DNA of 40,370 bases from Roseomonas sp. 18066 (GCF_902706185.1 NZ_CACSJM010000041.1:1-40370), one strand, 5' to 3'. Shown: positions 1 through 9,171, counted from the stretch's first letter. The notes: generated by a model not told the origin, from the sequence alone. Numbers and translations are program-made.

Positions 1-1157
1 GCGGCGGCGCGCACCGGGGTGGCGACGCGGGTCGCGGCCGGGCGGGCGGCGGCGGCGGCGCGGACGCGGCTGCCGCCATCGCCCTGCTCGACCACGGTGC
101 GGCGGCCGGGGGCTGCGGCGGCGACGGCGGCGCGGGTGCCGGGGCGCGGCTTGACCGGGGTGACGGAGGCGAGCGCCACGCGGCGGCTGGCCGGCGGCTC
201 GGCCGCGGCGGCGCGGGCGATCAGCGCCGGGCCACGGACGCGGCGGATGGCGGCGGCGGCCAGGCTGCCCGTGGCGGCGACGCTGGCGGCGGCGCCGGCA
301 TTGGCCATCAGCCCCGGGGTGCCCGGGCCCACGCCCATCTGGGAGAAGCCGCGGTCGAGCAGGGCGCCGGCATGGCGGTCGCGCTCGACCCAGGAATTGC
401 CGCCGAAGACGGCGACCACCAGGCGGGTGTTCTCGCGCCGGGCGGAGGTGACGATGTTGAAGCCGGAGGCGTTGATATAGCCCGTCTTGATGCCGTCGAC
501 GCCTTCGTACTCGCCCAGCATGCGGTTGTGGTTGCGCAGGCTGATATTGCCCATCTGGTGGGTGCGGGTGCCGAAATAGTGGTAGCGCTCGGGGAAGTCG
601 TGCTGCAGGCGGCGGCCGAGGGTGGCCATGTCGTGCGCCGTGGTGATCTGCTCGATGTCGGGCAGGCCGGAGGCGTTGCGGAAGGTGGTGCCGGTCATGC
701 CGAGGGCGCGGGCGCGCAGCGTCATCAGCTGGGCGAATCGCTGCTCGTCGCCGCCGCCCAGCGTCTCGCCGAACAGCGAGGCGACGTCGTTGGCCGATTT
801 GGTGACGAGGGCGTAGATGCCGTTCTCGACGCTGATGGTGCGGCCGGGCGGCAGGCCCAGCTTGGAGGGCGGGCGGGCGGCGGCGGTGGGCGTCATCTCG
901 ATGCGCTGATCGAGGCTCAGCCGGCCGCTGCGCAGCGCGTCGAACACCATATAAAGGGTCATCATCTTGGTCAGCGAGGCCGGGTGGCGCGGCGCGTCGG
1001 CATTGCTGCCGAACAGCACCTGGCCGGTCTGGCCGTCCAGCACGACGGAGGCATAGCGCTCGCTGCCGATCTGCGCCTGGGCCACCCCTGGCAAAGCAAG
1101 GAGTACCGTCGATGCGGCCAGGATCCCCAGCCGACGAACCACACGCGCAAGTTGCAT
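1..1157 (-). CDS. D-alanyl-D-alanine carboxypeptidase (S11 family), C-terminus cut by window edge
   Basis: A penicillin-binding-protein-5-like enzyme that removes the terminal D-Ala from peptidoglycan pentapeptides in the periplasm. Residues 1-28 form a Sec signal peptide ending AQA. The three serine-peptidase motifs are intact: S61-L-T-K64, S121-A-N123 and K224-T-G226, so the enzyme should be active. The ATG at 1157 is preceded by a GGGGGA ribosome site. From about residue 285 the catalytic domain gives way to an Ala/Arg/Pro-rich stretch of roughly 100 residues that runs off the left edge. Family members often end in a SPOR or PBP5_C domain, which would lie outside the window. At least 385 codons are present. 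The family call is firm; the C-terminal architecture is unknown. Confidence 0.93.
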   Translation of the reverse strand, partial: MQLARVVRRLGILAASTVLLALPGVAQAQIGSERYASVVLDGQTGQVLFGSNADAPRHPASLTKMMTLYMVFDALRSGRLSLDQRIEMTPTAAARPPSKLGLPPGRTISVENGIYALVTKSANDVASLFGETLGGGDEQRFAQLMTLRARALGMTGTTFRNASGLPDIEQITTAHDMATLGRRLQHDFPERYHYFGTRTHQMGNISLRNHNRMLGEYEGVDGIKTGYINASGFNIVTSARRENTRLVVAVFGGNSWVERDRHAGALLDRGFSQMGVGPGTPGLMANAGAAASVAATGSLAAAAIRRVRGPALIARAAAAEPPASRRVALASVTPVKPRPGTRAAVAAAAPGRRTVVEQGDGGSRVRAAAAARPAATRVATPVRAA

Positions 1158-1583
1158 CCCATCCCCCAAAGCAGCAGCCTCGCCCCCCAGCGAGATGGCG
1201 GATGATAGGAGAATTTTCGCGGCGCTGTCATCGGGAACCAAACAGGAACCGCGACCTTCGCCAACGACTTAAGCTGCGTCGTTTAACCGGGGTGGCATCT
1301 GCCCGCCCGACGCGATGCGCAAGCGGCTGCGGCGCGGCGGCAGCCCCGGGCGTGAGCGGAACCACGGCCCGAAAGGTTCATGCTGCAACGCAAAAAAGGG
1401 CTGGACATCCGCCGCCTTCATTGCCATACCGTCTCTATGCTGCACTGCACCACAGTGAAGCGTCAGGTCTGGCACCGCGCAGCTCCGGTCCGGCCTTGTG
1501 AAGCGAAGCCCGAGCTGTGCCGCCCTGCCCGTCCCCGGATGAACCCGGCCGGGCCGGTCGGCCCGGACAGGAGGAAGAGCTGC
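1158..1583. other. Divergent intergenic region, carboxypeptidase / phasin
   Basis: This 426-base gap separates the leftward carboxypeptidase from the rightward phasin. It must hold both promoters, but I see no convincing -35/-10 pair. Its left part is comparatively AT-rich around 1200-1290. Its middle carries two TGC-rich clusters (1381-1392 and 1438-1449), described separately. The phasin reading frame stays open upstream to 1380, but that stretch reads as Arg/Cys/Pro-rich non-protein-like sequence and has no good ribosome site, so I leave it non-coding. Confidence 0.6.
1381..1449 (+). promoter_or_regulatory. Candidate PhaR-type TGC-rich operator region upstream of the phasin
   Basis: Two TGC-rich clusters lie 135-203 bases before the phasin start: TGCTGC-AAC-GCA at 1381-1392, followed by a run of six A, and TGC-TGC-AC-TGCA at 1438-1449. 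In Paracoccus and Rhodobacter the repressor PhaR binds TGC-rich or CTGC-N-GCAG sites before phasin genes. That is knowledge of relatives; the assignment here is inference from sequence resemblance and position. Confidence 0.3.
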
Positions 1584-2303
1584 ATGGCGAATGCGCCAAA
1601 GATGATCAAGCCCGGGACCGAGAAGCTGAAGCCTGCCGTTCGCGCGGCCGAGCCGAAGCTTCCCGCCCCTGCATTGGCCGCGGCCAGCACCGCGGTGGCG
1701 GAAACCGTCGCCGCCGAGGCGAGCGCCGTGGCCGAGGTGATCAGCCAGGGGGTGGCGGCCGTGCTGGCCGCGCCCCGGCCGGACACTGCCCCGGCCGCAG
1801 CGACCGACGACATTCCGCCGGGCCCGCTTCCGACGGCCGCCCCCGCGGCCGGATTGGCGACCAGGACGATCGCAACCAGTGCGGCACAGACCCGCACGGC
1901 TATGGAGAAGAGCATGGACCAGATCACGCGCGGCACCGAAGGCTTCTACAAGGCGACCGAGGAGGCCGTCGAGTTCGGCCGCGGCAATCTGGAGGCGCTG
2001 ACCAAGGCCACCCAGACCTACATCACCGGCCTGCAGGACCTGAGCAAGCAGGCCTTCGCCGTGATGCAGGGCCTGAACGAGCAGGCCGTGGCCAATGCCA
2101 AGGCGCTGTCCTCGGTGAAGAGCCTGAAGGAAGCCGCCGAACTGCAGACCGGCTTCGCCAAGCTGCAGCTGGAGAAGTCGATCGCCGAGGCGACCAAGCT
2201 GAACGAGGCCGCCTTCAAGCTGGCCGAGCAGTCCTCCGCCCCGATCGCCGCCCGCATGACGCTGGCCGTCGAGAAGTTCTCGCGCCCGACCAACCTGGTC
2301 TGA
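1584..2303 (+). CDS. Phasin family protein
   Basis: Phasins coat polyhydroxyalkanoate granules and control their size and number. The protein has 239 residues. The C-terminal ~130, from the MDQITRGTEGF segment onward, are an amphipathic helical phasin domain with the usual run of Ala, Lys, Glu and Gln and the typical ending near VEKFSRP. The first ~105 residues are Ala/Pro-rich and low in complexity, a linker or extension often seen in phasins of this group. The start at 1584 was chosen because AGGAGG lies 9 bases upstream at 1569-1574. In-frame ATGs at 1902 and 1914 could start a shorter form containing only the phasin domain. A strong terminator follows, so it is a single-gene unit. No PHA synthase or depolymerase is in the window. 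Confidence 0.88.
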   Translation: MANAPKMIKPGTEKLKPAVRAAEPKLPAPALAAASTAVAETVAAEASAVAEVISQGVAAVLAAPRPDTAPAAATDDIPPGPLPTAAPAAGLATRTIATSAAQTRTAMEKSMDQITRGTEGFYKATEEAVEFGRGNLEALTKATQTYITGLQDLSKQAFAVMQGLNEQAVANAKALSSVKSLKEAAELQTGFAKLQLEKSIAEATKLNEAAFKLAEQSSAPIAARMTLAVEKFSRPTNLV

Positions 2304-2368
2304 TCCGTATGGTCTGATCCGTCGGGGCGCCAGCCCCGGGATCTGACCGCGCGACGCGCGACGAGTCT

Positions 2369-2404
2369 GGCCGGCCCCGGCATCCCCGGGGCCGGCCTTT
2401 TTTT
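2369..2404 (+). terminator. Rho-independent terminator of the phasin gene
   Basis: A perfect 12-bp stem (2369-2380 with 2386-2397, arm GGCCGGCCCCGG) with a 5-base loop is followed directly by seven T (2398-2404). It lies 65 bases after the phasin stop codon. Confidence 0.92.
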
Positions 2405-2724
2405 GTGCTGTGCCGCGGGATCGGGCCCGGCCCTGGCTTCGAGCCCCCGCTGGCGCCATGGGTCCGGGCGGCCAAGGGTCAAGCCCCCGGCGCCTGCCGC
2501 GGCAGGGGGGCTGGAATGCGGCGCCGGCAGCGGTTTCCGGCGGCTTTTCCACAGGCCATGAGGCGCTCGGCCCTTCACCTTCGCCCCGGCAGTCCGATAT
2601 CCTGCCCCATCGCAGCAAACCCGCGGCTGTCGCCGCCCTTGCGGGTTGGCAAGGCCGCAGGCCGCTGCCTAGATGGGAAGATGGATTTGGTGCAGCAGAC
2701 AACCGGCAGGCCAGCGGCAGCGTC

Positions 2725-3177
2725 ATGACGGAACAGCGACGGCACCCCCTGACGATTCCCGCCCCGATGGCCATCGCGCCGTCGGGCCCTGCCCTGCTGG
2801 ACAGCTTCCGGGCCGCCGGCGACGAGCCGACGACGCCGCAGAATCCCGGCGATGTCGGCGGCGGCGATGGCGGCCAGGACGGCAGCAACACCGGCGTGGT
2901 GGTCAAGACGCGTACCCGCACGCGCAAGCCCGCCATGTACAAAGTGCTGATGCTGAACGACGACTACACGCCGATGGAATTCGTCGTGCACGTGCTCGAG
3001 CGCTTCTTCCAGAAGAACCGGGAGGAGGCGACGCGGATCATGCTGCATGTCCATCGCCGTGGCGTTGGCGTCTGTGGCGTCTATACTTATGAGGTGGCGG
3101 AGACCAAGGTCACCCAGGTGATGGACCTGGCGCGGCAGAATCAGCATCCGCTCCAGTGCACCATTGAAAAGGAATGA
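2725..3177 (+). CDS. clpS: ATP-dependent Clp protease adaptor ClpS
   Basis: ClpS binds substrates with destabilising N-terminal residues and delivers them to ClpA for degradation by ClpAP. The C-terminal ~85 residues hold the ClpS core: the [11 protein letters not shown] segment forms the N-end-binding pocket, followed by [21 protein letters not shown] and a closing helix. The N-terminal ~65 residues are disordered-looking and Gly/Asp-rich (GGGDGGQDG), longer than the short tail of E. coli ClpS. ATG 2725 gives 150 residues; no start has a good ribosome site, and ATG 2767 is equally possible, giving 136 residues. clpA starts 170 bases downstream on the same strand, the usual clpS-clpA arrangement. 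Confidence 0.92.
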   Translation: MTEQRRHPLTIPAPMAIAPSGPALLDSFRAAGDEPTTPQNPGDVGGGDGGQDGSNTGVVVKTRTRTRKPAMYKVLMLNDDYTPMEFVVHVLERFFQKNREEATRIMLHVHRRGVGVCGVYTYEVAETKVTQVMDLARQNQHPLQCTIEKE

Positions 3178-3347
3178 TGCGGCGCCTGCTCATCTCTGTG
3201 TAACCTGCTGAAACTTAGACTGGCCCTCGCCGTATCGGTTTGGCGGACCACATATAAGACTATCCTGGGCCGCAAGGTCCTGTCTCTACGCGGTGCCGGC
3301 TCCCTCCGGGCTCTCCGGCATCGCCCTCGAAGGGGAGCGTCACATTC

Positions 3348-5720
3348 ATGCTGTCCCGCAATCTCGAGCAGACGCTCCACCGCGCGCTGGCGCTCGCCAA
3401 TGAGCGCCGCCATGAATACGCCACGCTGGAGCACCTGCTCCTCGCCCTGGTCGACGACACCGACGCTGCCACCGTGCTGCGTGCCTGCGGCGTCGATCAG
3501 GACAAGCTGAAGCGCGACCTGGCCGAGTTCCTCGACAAGGACCTCGCCGGGCTGGTGACGGAGCGCTCCGGCGACCCGAAGCCGACCGCGGGCTTCCAGC
3601 GCGTCGTGCAGCGCGCGGCGATCCATGTGCAATCCTCTGGCCGTGACGAGGTGACGGGCGCCAATGTGCTCGTCGCCCTGTTCAGCGAGCGGGAAAGCCA
3701 CGCCGTCTACTTCCTGCAGCTGCAGGACATGACCCGGCTGGATGCGGTGAACTTCATCAGCCACGGCATCGCCAAGGCGCCCGGCCGCTCGACCAGCCGC
3801 CCGGTCCAGGGCAATCCGCCCTCGGCCGCGGCCCCGGGCTCCGAGGAGCCGGGCGAGAAGGAGGAGAAGCCGCAGGGTGCCCGCCGTGGCCAGGACGCGC
3901 TGTCCAACTACTGCGTGAACCTGAACAAGAAGGCGCAGGCCGGCAAGATCGACCCGCTGATCGGCCGCGACAGCGAGATCGAGCGGACCATCCAGATCCT
4001 CTGCCGCCGCACCAAGAACAACCCGCTCTACGTGGGCGACCCCGGCGTCGGCAAGACCGCCATCGCCGAGGGCCTGGCCAAGCGCATCATCGAGGGCGAC
4101 GTGCCCGAGGTGCTGGCCAAGTCGACCATCTTCGCCCTCGACATGGGCAGCCTGCTGGCCGGCACCCGCTACCGCGGCGACTTCGAGGAGCGGTTGAAGG
4201 CCGTGGTCAACGAGCTCGAGCAGCAGCCCGGCTCGATCCTGTTCATCGACGAGATCCACACGGTGATTGGTGCCGGCGCCACCTCGGGCGGCGCGATGGA
4301 CGCCTCGAACCTGCTGAAGCCGGCCCTCGCCCAGGGCACGCTGCGCTGCGTGGGCTCGACCACCTACAAGGAATACCGCACCTATTTCGAGAAGGACCGG
4401 GCCCTCGTCCGGCGCTTCCAGAAGATCGACGTCAACGAGCCGACAATCGAGGATGCGGTCAAGATCCTGACCGGCTTGAAGACCAATTACGAGAAGCACC
4501 ACAAGGTCAAGTACACGCCGGAGGCGATCCGCGCCGCCGTCGAGCTCTCGGCCAAGTACATCCACGACCGCAAGCTGCCGGACAAGGCGATCGACGTCAT
4601 CGACGAGGTCGGCGCCTCCCGCATGCTGCAGCCCGAGGGGAAGCGGAAGAAGACCGTCACCCTGAAGGATGTCGAGGATATCGTCGCCAAGATCGCGCGC
4701 ATTCCCCCCAAGTCGGTCTCCTCCGACGACAAGGAGACGCTGCGCAACCTGGAACGCGACCTGAAGGCCATGGTCTTCGGCCAGAACCAGGCGATCGAGG
4801 CGCTGTCGGCCGCGATCAAGCTGTCCCGCGCCGGCCTGCGCGACATCGAGAAGCCGATCGGCAATTATCTTTTCAGTGGCCCCACTGGTGTGGGTAAGAC
4901 TGAAGTTGCCAAGCAACTCGCAAAAACGCTGGGCATCGAGCTGATCCGCTTCGACATGTCGGAATACATGGAGCGGCACTCGATCAGCCGGCTGATCGGC
5001 GCGCCGCCGGGCTATGTCGGCTTCGACCAGGGCGGCCTGCTGACCGACAGCGTCGACCAGCACCCCCATGCCGTGCTGCTGCTGGATGAGATCGAGAAGG
5101 CCCACCAGGACCTCTACAACATCCTGCTGCAGGTCATGGACCACGGGAAGCTGACCGACCACAACGGCAAGATCGTCGACTTCCGCAACGTCATCCTGAT
5201 CATGACCACCAATGCCGGGGCCTCCGACATGGCCAAGAACGGCATCGGCTTCGGCCGCGAGGTGCGCCAGGGCGAGGATGAGGATGCGGTGAAGCGGCTG
5301 TTCACGCCGGAATTCCGCAACCGCCTGGATGCCGTCGTCCCCTTCGGCAACCTGACCCAGGAAATCGTCGGCAACGTCGTCGAGAAGTTCGTGATGCAGC
5401 TGGAGGCGCAGCTCGCCGACCGCAACGTCACGATCGAGCTGTCCTCGGCGGCCAAGGAATGGCTGGCGGAGCGGGGCTACGACCGCCTCTACGGCGCCCG
5501 TCCCCTGGCCCGCGTCATCCAGGAATACATCAAGAAGCCGCTGGCCGAGGAGCTGCTCTTCGGCAAGCTGGCCAAGGGTGGCGCGGTGAAGGTCGGCATG
5601 AAGGACGATGCCCTGACCTTCGAGTTCATCGAGGCCCCGCTGCCCGCCTTGCCCAAGCCCGAGGATGGCGGCTCGGATGGCGATGGCGAAAGCCACCACG
5701 CCCCGGAAGCCGCCGGCTGA
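3348..5720 (+). CDS. clpA: ATP-dependent Clp protease ATP-binding subunit ClpA
   Basis: ClpA is the hexameric AAA+ unfoldase that feeds proteins into the ClpP peptidase. The 790-residue length is normal for the family. The N domain (about 1-145), which docks ClpS, is followed by a charged linker. AAA module D1 has Walker A GDPGVGKT at 230-237 and Walker B ILFIDE at 297-302. D2 has Walker A GPTGVGKT at 511-518 and Walker B VLLLDE at 576-581. The tripeptide IGF at 633-635 matches the ClpP-docking loop. A GGGGAG ribosome site precedes ATG 3348. The last ~30 residues are acidic and Gly-rich. clpP is not in the window. clpS lies directly upstream and a hairpin terminator follows. Confidence 0.97.
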   Translation: MLSRNLEQTLHRALALANERRHEYATLEHLLLALVDDTDAATVLRACGVDQDKLKRDLAEFLDKDLAGLVTERSGDPKPTAGFQRVVQRAAIHVQSSGRDEVTGANVLVALFSERESHAVYFLQLQDMTRLDAVNFISHGIAKAPGRSTSRPVQGNPPSAAAPGSEEPGEKEEKPQGARRGQDALSNYCVNLNKKAQAGKIDPLIGRDSEIERTIQILCRRTKNNPLYVGDPGVGKTAIAEGLAKRIIEGDVPEVLAKSTIFALDMGSLLAGTRYRGDFEERLKAVVNELEQQPGSILFIDEIHTVIGAGATSGGAMDASNLLKPALAQGTLRCVGSTTYKEYRTYFEKDRALVRRFQKIDVNEPTIEDAVKILTGLKTNYEKHHKVKYTPEAIRAAVELSAKYIHDRKLPDKAIDVIDEVGASRMLQPEGKRKKTVTLKDVEDIVAKIARIPPKSVSSDDKETLRNLERDLKAMVFGQNQAIEALSAAIKLSRAGLRDIEKPIGNYLFSGPTGVGKTEVAKQLAKTLGIELIRFDMSEYMERHSISRLIGAPPGYVGFDQGGLLTDSVDQHPHAVLLLDEIEKAHQDLYNILLQVMDHGKLTDHNGKIVDFRNVILIMTTNAGASDMAKNGIGFGREVRQGEDEDAVKRLFTPEFRNRLDAVVPFGNLTQEIVGNVVEKFVMQLEAQLADRNVTIELSSAAKEWLAERGYDRLYGARPLARVIQEYIKKPLAEELLFGKLAKGGAVKVGMKDDALTFEFIEAPLPALPKPEDGGSDGDGESHHAPEAAG

Positions 5721-5765
5721 TCCCCGCCTGCTGATCCGCGCCGGCTGACGCATCGGAACGACCCG

Positions 5766-5794
5766 CCCCGGGACCGCAAGGCCCCGGGGTTTTT
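5766..5794 (+). terminator. Rho-independent terminator of clpA
   Basis: A 7-bp perfect GC stem (CCCCGGG at 5766-5772 with 5783-5789) and a 10-base loop are followed by five T (5790-5794), 45 bases after the clpA stop. Confidence 0.75.
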
Positions 5795-5963
5795 CATGCC
5801 CGTCGCCGTTGCGTGAACGAGACGTGATCGCCCCCGCACCGCCCCATCCTTCCGGTGGCTTGGCAAGCCAGGGCGGGACCATTACCTTGCCGCCATGGCG
5901 AGGCCGTCCCCCCAATTGGCGGCGCGCGCTCCGCGGCCGGCATCCCTGCCGGATCGCCGTCCC

Positions 5964-5997
5964 GACGGCCGGCCTGGGTCCCCCCAGGCCGGCCGTC
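5964..5997 (+). repeat. Perfect 15-bp inverted repeat with 4-base loop
   Basis: Arms 5964-5978 (GACGGCCGGCCTGGG) and 5983-5997 are exact reverse complements around the loop TCCC. The repeat lies 98 bases before the aspartate dehydrogenase start. With no T run it is not an obvious intrinsic terminator; it may be an RNA structure in the leader or a protein-binding site. Confidence 0.7.
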
Positions 5998-6094
5998 CGG
6001 GATGCAGCCCGGCCTCCTGTCAGGACAGGCGATCCGACCCCTGGACAGGCCGCCCGCCGCGGGCTCTGCTCCGCCGCAGAGAGGAAGCCGTCCC

Positions 6095-6925
6095 ATGAAC
6101 GCCATCACCCAGCCGCGCCCCCGGCCGCTGCGCGTCGCCATCGCCGGGCTCGGCGCGGTCGGGCTGCGCGTCGCCCAGGCGCTGGATGCCGGCATCCCGG
6201 GCTGCGAGCTGGTGGCCGTCGCCGCCCGCGACCGCCCCGCCGCCGCCCGCCGGCTGCAGGGGCTGCGCTACCCCGTGCCCGTGCTCGACCTCGGCGACCT
6301 CGAGCCGCAGGCCGACCTGGTGGTCGAATGCGCCCCCGCGGCCCTGCTGGCCCGCATCGCCACGCCGGTGCTGCGGCAGGGCAAGAAGCTGATGGTCCTC
6401 TCCGCCGGCGCCCTGCTGACCGAGCCGCAGCTGATCGACCTCGCCCGCCAGCACCATGCCCAGATCATCGTGCCCACCGGCGCGCTGCTCGGCCTCGACG
6501 CGGTGGCCGCCGCCGCCGAGGGCCAGATCCATTCGGTCCGCATGGTCACCCGCAAGCCGGTGAAAGGGCTGCTCGGCGCGCCCTACCTGGCCGAGCACGG
6601 CATCGACATCGCCACCATCGCCGCGCCGCTGCGCGTCTTCGAAGGCACCGCGCGCCAGGCGGCCGTCGGCTTCCCGGCCAATCTCAACGTCGCCGTCGCC
6701 CTGTCGCTGGCCGGCATCGGACCGGACCAGACGCAGCTGGAAATCTGGGCGGATCCGGCGCTGACCCTCAACACCCATTCCATCACCGTCGAAGCGGATT
6801 CGGCCCGCTTCACCATGACCATCGAGAACGTGCCCTCGGAAAATCCGAAGACCGGCAAGATCACGGCGCTGTCGGTGATCGCGGCGCTCAGGAAGCTGGC
6901 GGCGCCGCTCAGGGTGGGCACATAA
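6095..6925 (+). CDS. nadX: L-aspartate dehydrogenase
   Basis: The enzyme oxidises L-aspartate to iminoaspartate with NAD(P), which can feed quinolinate and NAD synthesis or aspartate breakdown. An N-terminal Rossmann fold shows GLGAVG at residues 18-23. The family-typical segments VPTGALLGLDAV, FPANLNVAVALSLAGIGPD and VPSENPKTGKITALSVIAAL follow. The length, 276 residues, is normal. ATG 6095 was chosen over upstream in-frame starts because a GAGAGGAAG ribosome site lies about 9 bases before it and family homology begins there. It is a single gene between two terminators. No nadA or nadC is nearby, so its pathway cannot be read from context. Confidence 0.87.
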   Translation: MNAITQPRPRPLRVAIAGLGAVGLRVAQALDAGIPGCELVAVAARDRPAAARRLQGLRYPVPVLDLGDLEPQADLVVECAPAALLARIATPVLRQGKKLMVLSAGALLTEPQLIDLARQHHAQIIVPTGALLGLDAVAAAAEGQIHSVRMVTRKPVKGLLGAPYLAEHGIDIATIAAPLRVFEGTARQAAVGFPANLNVAVALSLAGIGPDQTQLEIWADPALTLNTHSITVEADSARFTMTIENVPSENPKTGKITALSVIAALRKLAAPLRVGT

Positions 6926-6928
6926 GGG

Positions 6929-6972
6929 AAAAAGGCCGGGGGAAGGAATTCCCCCGGGGCCCCATCTTTTTT
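6929..6972. terminator. Bidirectional rho-independent terminator
   Basis: A perfect 9-bp stem (CCGGGGGAA at 6936-6944 with 6949-6957) and a GGAA loop lie between two convergent genes. Six T at 6967-6972 serve the rightward aspartate dehydrogenase transcript. Five A at 6929-6933 give a U tract for the leftward transcript. The stem is almost identical to the terminator at 24378. Confidence 0.82.
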
Positions 6973-6979
6973 CTGACTC

Positions 6980-7705
6980 TCAGCCGGGCACGAAGCCGGC
7001 CTCGCTGAGCACCATGCTGGACAGGTCCAGGCCCATCGCGCGGGCATTCTGCAGCGCGGCGGCGACCACGGCCTGCCTCTGCACGGCATTGCCCTGCGAC
7101 TGCTCGCCCGCCGCCTCCATCAGCATCGCCTGCAGCAGCAAGGTCTCGGCCAGCTCCTGCTTCTGCGCATCCGCGGCATTGACCAGCACCGGCGTCGCCG
7201 CCATCGCCCGCCGCGCCTGCTGCCGCACCGCCTCGTTGGTTGCGCGGCTGGTATCCTCCGACAGCCGCCCGCGCGAAGCCTGCCACAGCGTGATCCACCA
7301 CACCGCATAGACATCGGCCAGGTCATCGACCCGGAAGCCCTTCGGCCCCAGCACCCCCTGCATCCGCTCGATCAGGTCGCCCTGGGCGAACAAATCCCGC
7401 AGCTGCTGCGCCCCCGCCGGATCCACCTGCGCCACCCGCGCCACGAAGCCCGACAGATTGGCCGCCCGCCGCGGCTTCGAGACCTGGTAGCGCACCGCCG
7501 CGGCGACCGGCACGGCGGCCCTTTGCCCCCCGCGCTGCTGCTCCATCCGCTGCTGGTCCATCCGCTGCCGCAGATGCGAGCCCAGGACATCGGTGCCCGT
7601 CACCGAGGGGATGATCGTGCTCCAGGCGAAGGAATCCTGCGCGGCGGCCGGCCCCGCCCCGGCCAGGGCCAGCACCACCACCGCGGCCTTCAAGCGTGTC
7701 TTCAT
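6980..7705 (-). CDS. Secreted protein resembling DUF6683
   Basis: A 241-residue protein of unknown function. Residues 1-22 look like a Sec signal peptide ending AAAQ, so it is probably periplasmic. The mature part is largely helical and Ala/Gln-rich. The segments LSGFVARVAQVDPAGAQQLRDLF, DDLADVYAVWWITLWQASRG and the closing GLDLSSMVLSEAGF resemble, from memory, the DUF6683 family; no catalytic motif is visible. A Gln/Arg-rich stretch (DQQRMEQQRGGQR) follows the signal peptide. The start is ATG 7705. The gene is convergent with the aspartate dehydrogenase gene across a shared terminator and divergent from the M20 peptidase gene. Confidence 0.72.
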   Translation of the reverse strand: MKTRLKAAVVVLALAGAGPAAAQDSFAWSTIIPSVTGTDVLGSHLRQRMDQQRMEQQRGGQRAAVPVAAAVRYQVSKPRRAANLSGFVARVAQVDPAGAQQLRDLFAQGDLIERMQGVLGPKGFRVDDLADVYAVWWITLWQASRGRLSEDTSRATNEAVRQQARRAMAATPVLVNAADAQKQELAETLLLQAMLMEAAGEQSQGNAVQRQAVVAAALQNARAMGLDLSSMVLSEAGFVPG

Positions 7706-7883
7706 CGGCGTCCAAGCCCTCTCCAGCGCTGCGAAACCTATCGGCCGGCGCGCGAGCGGAACAATCGCGACTGCGCCAGCCGCATCACGTTTCGGCGGTC
7801 ATCCGCCCCTTGACCCCGCCCGGCGCCAGGGGGAACGTCCCGGCCCTTTCGCTGCCCCCCCTCCTACTGCCCTGAGGTATGCC

Positions 7884-9161
7884 ATGTCCGTCCCCGCCAC
7901 CGATCCCGCGCTCCGCGCCCTGCTCTCCGCGACCGAAGGGGGCGACACCGCGGCCGAGGCCCGCGCCATGCTGGACAGCCCCGCCTTCCAGCGCGCCGCC
8001 GCCGCCATCGAGGCCGACCACGACAATTTCGTGGCCCAGCTGATCACCCTGTGCCAGATCCCCTCGCCCCCCTTCGGCGAGGCCGTCCGCGCGGCCGCCT
8101 ATGCCGAGTTGCTGCGCCAGCACGGCGTCGAGCAGGTCGAGACCGACGAGGAAGGCAATGTCACCGCCTACCGCCCCGGCACCGACCCCGAGGCCGGCGT
8201 CATCGTGCTCTGCTCGCATCTGGACACCGTCTTCCCGGCCGGCACCGACGTCACGGTGAAGCGCGAGGGCGACATCCTGCGCGCCCCCGGCGTCGGCGAC
8301 GACACCCGCGGCCTGGCCCTGCTGCTGGCGCTGTCCCGCGCCCTGGACAAGGCCGCCATCCGCACCCGCGCCGGCATCCTGTTCCTGGCCTCGGTGGGCG
8401 AGGAAGGGGCCGGCGACCTGCGCGGCGTGAAGCATTTCTTCCGTGCCAACCGCTGGCGCGAGAAGGTGGCCGGCTTCGTCGCGCTGGACGGGCTGAACCC
8501 GGCGCGCCTGGTGCATGCCGCCGTCGGCTCCAAGCGCTACCGCATCACCTTCCGCGGCCCGGGCGGCCATTCCTTCGGCGCCTTCGGCCTGGTCAACCCG
8601 GCCTTCGCCTTGGCCCGCGCCATGGACGACCTCGGCCGCATCCGCGTCCCCGCCTCGCCCAAGACCACCTTCTCCATCGGCAAGATCGGCGGCGGCACGT
8701 CGATCAATGCCATCCCGGAGGAGATGTGGATGGAGGTCGACCTGCGCTCCGCCTCCGCCGAGGTGCTGGCGACGCTGGAGGCCCGCTTCCTGGCCACCCT
8801 GCCCCAGGCCGCGGCGGACGAGAACGCGGCGCGGGACACCGCGCGCGGCGAAATCCGCGTCGAGGTGAAGCAGATCGGCGACCGCCCGGCCGGCGTGACG
8901 GCGAAGGACTCCCGCATCGCCCGCGTCGCCGCGGCGGTCATCCAGGCCCAGGGCTACACGCTGGAGGCCACCGCCTCCTCCACCGACAGCAACATCCCGA
9001 TCAGCTTGGGCATCCCGGCGGTGACGCTGGGCACCGGCTGCGCCGGCGGCCGCGAGCATTCGCTGGAAGAGTGGATCGACGTCGAGAAGACCCAGAGCGT
9101 GAAGGGCATGTCGACGGCGCTGGCGTCCATCCTGGTTCTCGCTGGGGTGTCCAGCAACTAG
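7884..9161 (+). CDS. M20/M25/M40 family metallopeptidase
   Basis: A probable zinc exo- or dipeptidase related to the peptidase T / ArgE / DapE group, likely cytoplasmic because no signal peptide is visible. Of the 425 residues, the metal site shows H112 in SHLDTVF, D139 or D140 in GVGDD, and E173-E174 in VGEEGAGD. The dimerisation insert starts near residue 215 and contains GPGGHS with H229, a residue that reaches across the dimer in relatives. The C-terminal STDSNIP and GREHSLEEW segments complete the catalytic domain. ATG 7884 has TGAGGT just upstream. Substrate cannot be read from sequence, and the neighbouring genes do not suggest one. Confidence 0.9.
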   Translation: MSVPATDPALRALLSATEGGDTAAEARAMLDSPAFQRAAAAIEADHDNFVAQLITLCQIPSPPFGEAVRAAAYAELLRQHGVEQVETDEEGNVTAYRPGTDPEAGVIVLCSHLDTVFPAGTDVTVKREGDILRAPGVGDDTRGLALLLALSRALDKAAIRTRAGILFLASVGEEGAGDLRGVKHFFRANRWREKVAGFVALDGLNPARLVHAAVGSKRYRITFRGPGGHSFGAFGLVNPAFALARAMDDLGRIRVPASPKTTFSIGKIGGGTSINAIPEEMWMEVDLRSASAEVLATLEARFLATLPQAAADENAARDTARGEIRVEVKQIGDRPAGVTAKDSRIARVAAAVIQAQGYTLEATASSTDSNIPISLGIPAVTLGTGCAGGREHSLEEWIDVEKTQSVKGMSTALASILVLAGVSSN

Positions 9162-9171
9162 CTGGTGCCCC

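Larger units (their letters stand above)
5721..6094 (+). other. Hairpin-rich leader before the aspartate dehydrogenase gene
   Basis: This 374-base gap holds the clpA terminator and then a series of short inverted repeats: TGGCTT-GGC-AAGCCA at 5856-5870, a perfect 15-bp stem with a 4-base loop at 5964-5997, and a 5-bp CCTGT/ACAGG hairpin at 6016-6029. None is followed by a T tract. I recognise no known riboswitch. The frame of the downstream gene stays open through part of this region but reads as Pro/Arg-rich sequence unlike a protein domain. Confidence 0.5.

Noticed and set aside
1220..1260. GGAAC motifs that might be -35 elements of EcfG stress promoters
   Set aside because: No CGTT lies 16-17 bases downstream of either GGAAC. 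The same check failed at 10787, where the nearest CGT is 18 bases away.
2590..2724. Longer clpS start within the region before ATG 2725
   Set aside because: The sequence there is unlike ClpS N-termini and follows the phasin terminator closely; no ribosome site was found.
3141..5915. A leftward open frame of 924 codons opposite clpA
   Set aside because: It mirrors clpA in GC-rich codon phase and shows no protein-like pattern.
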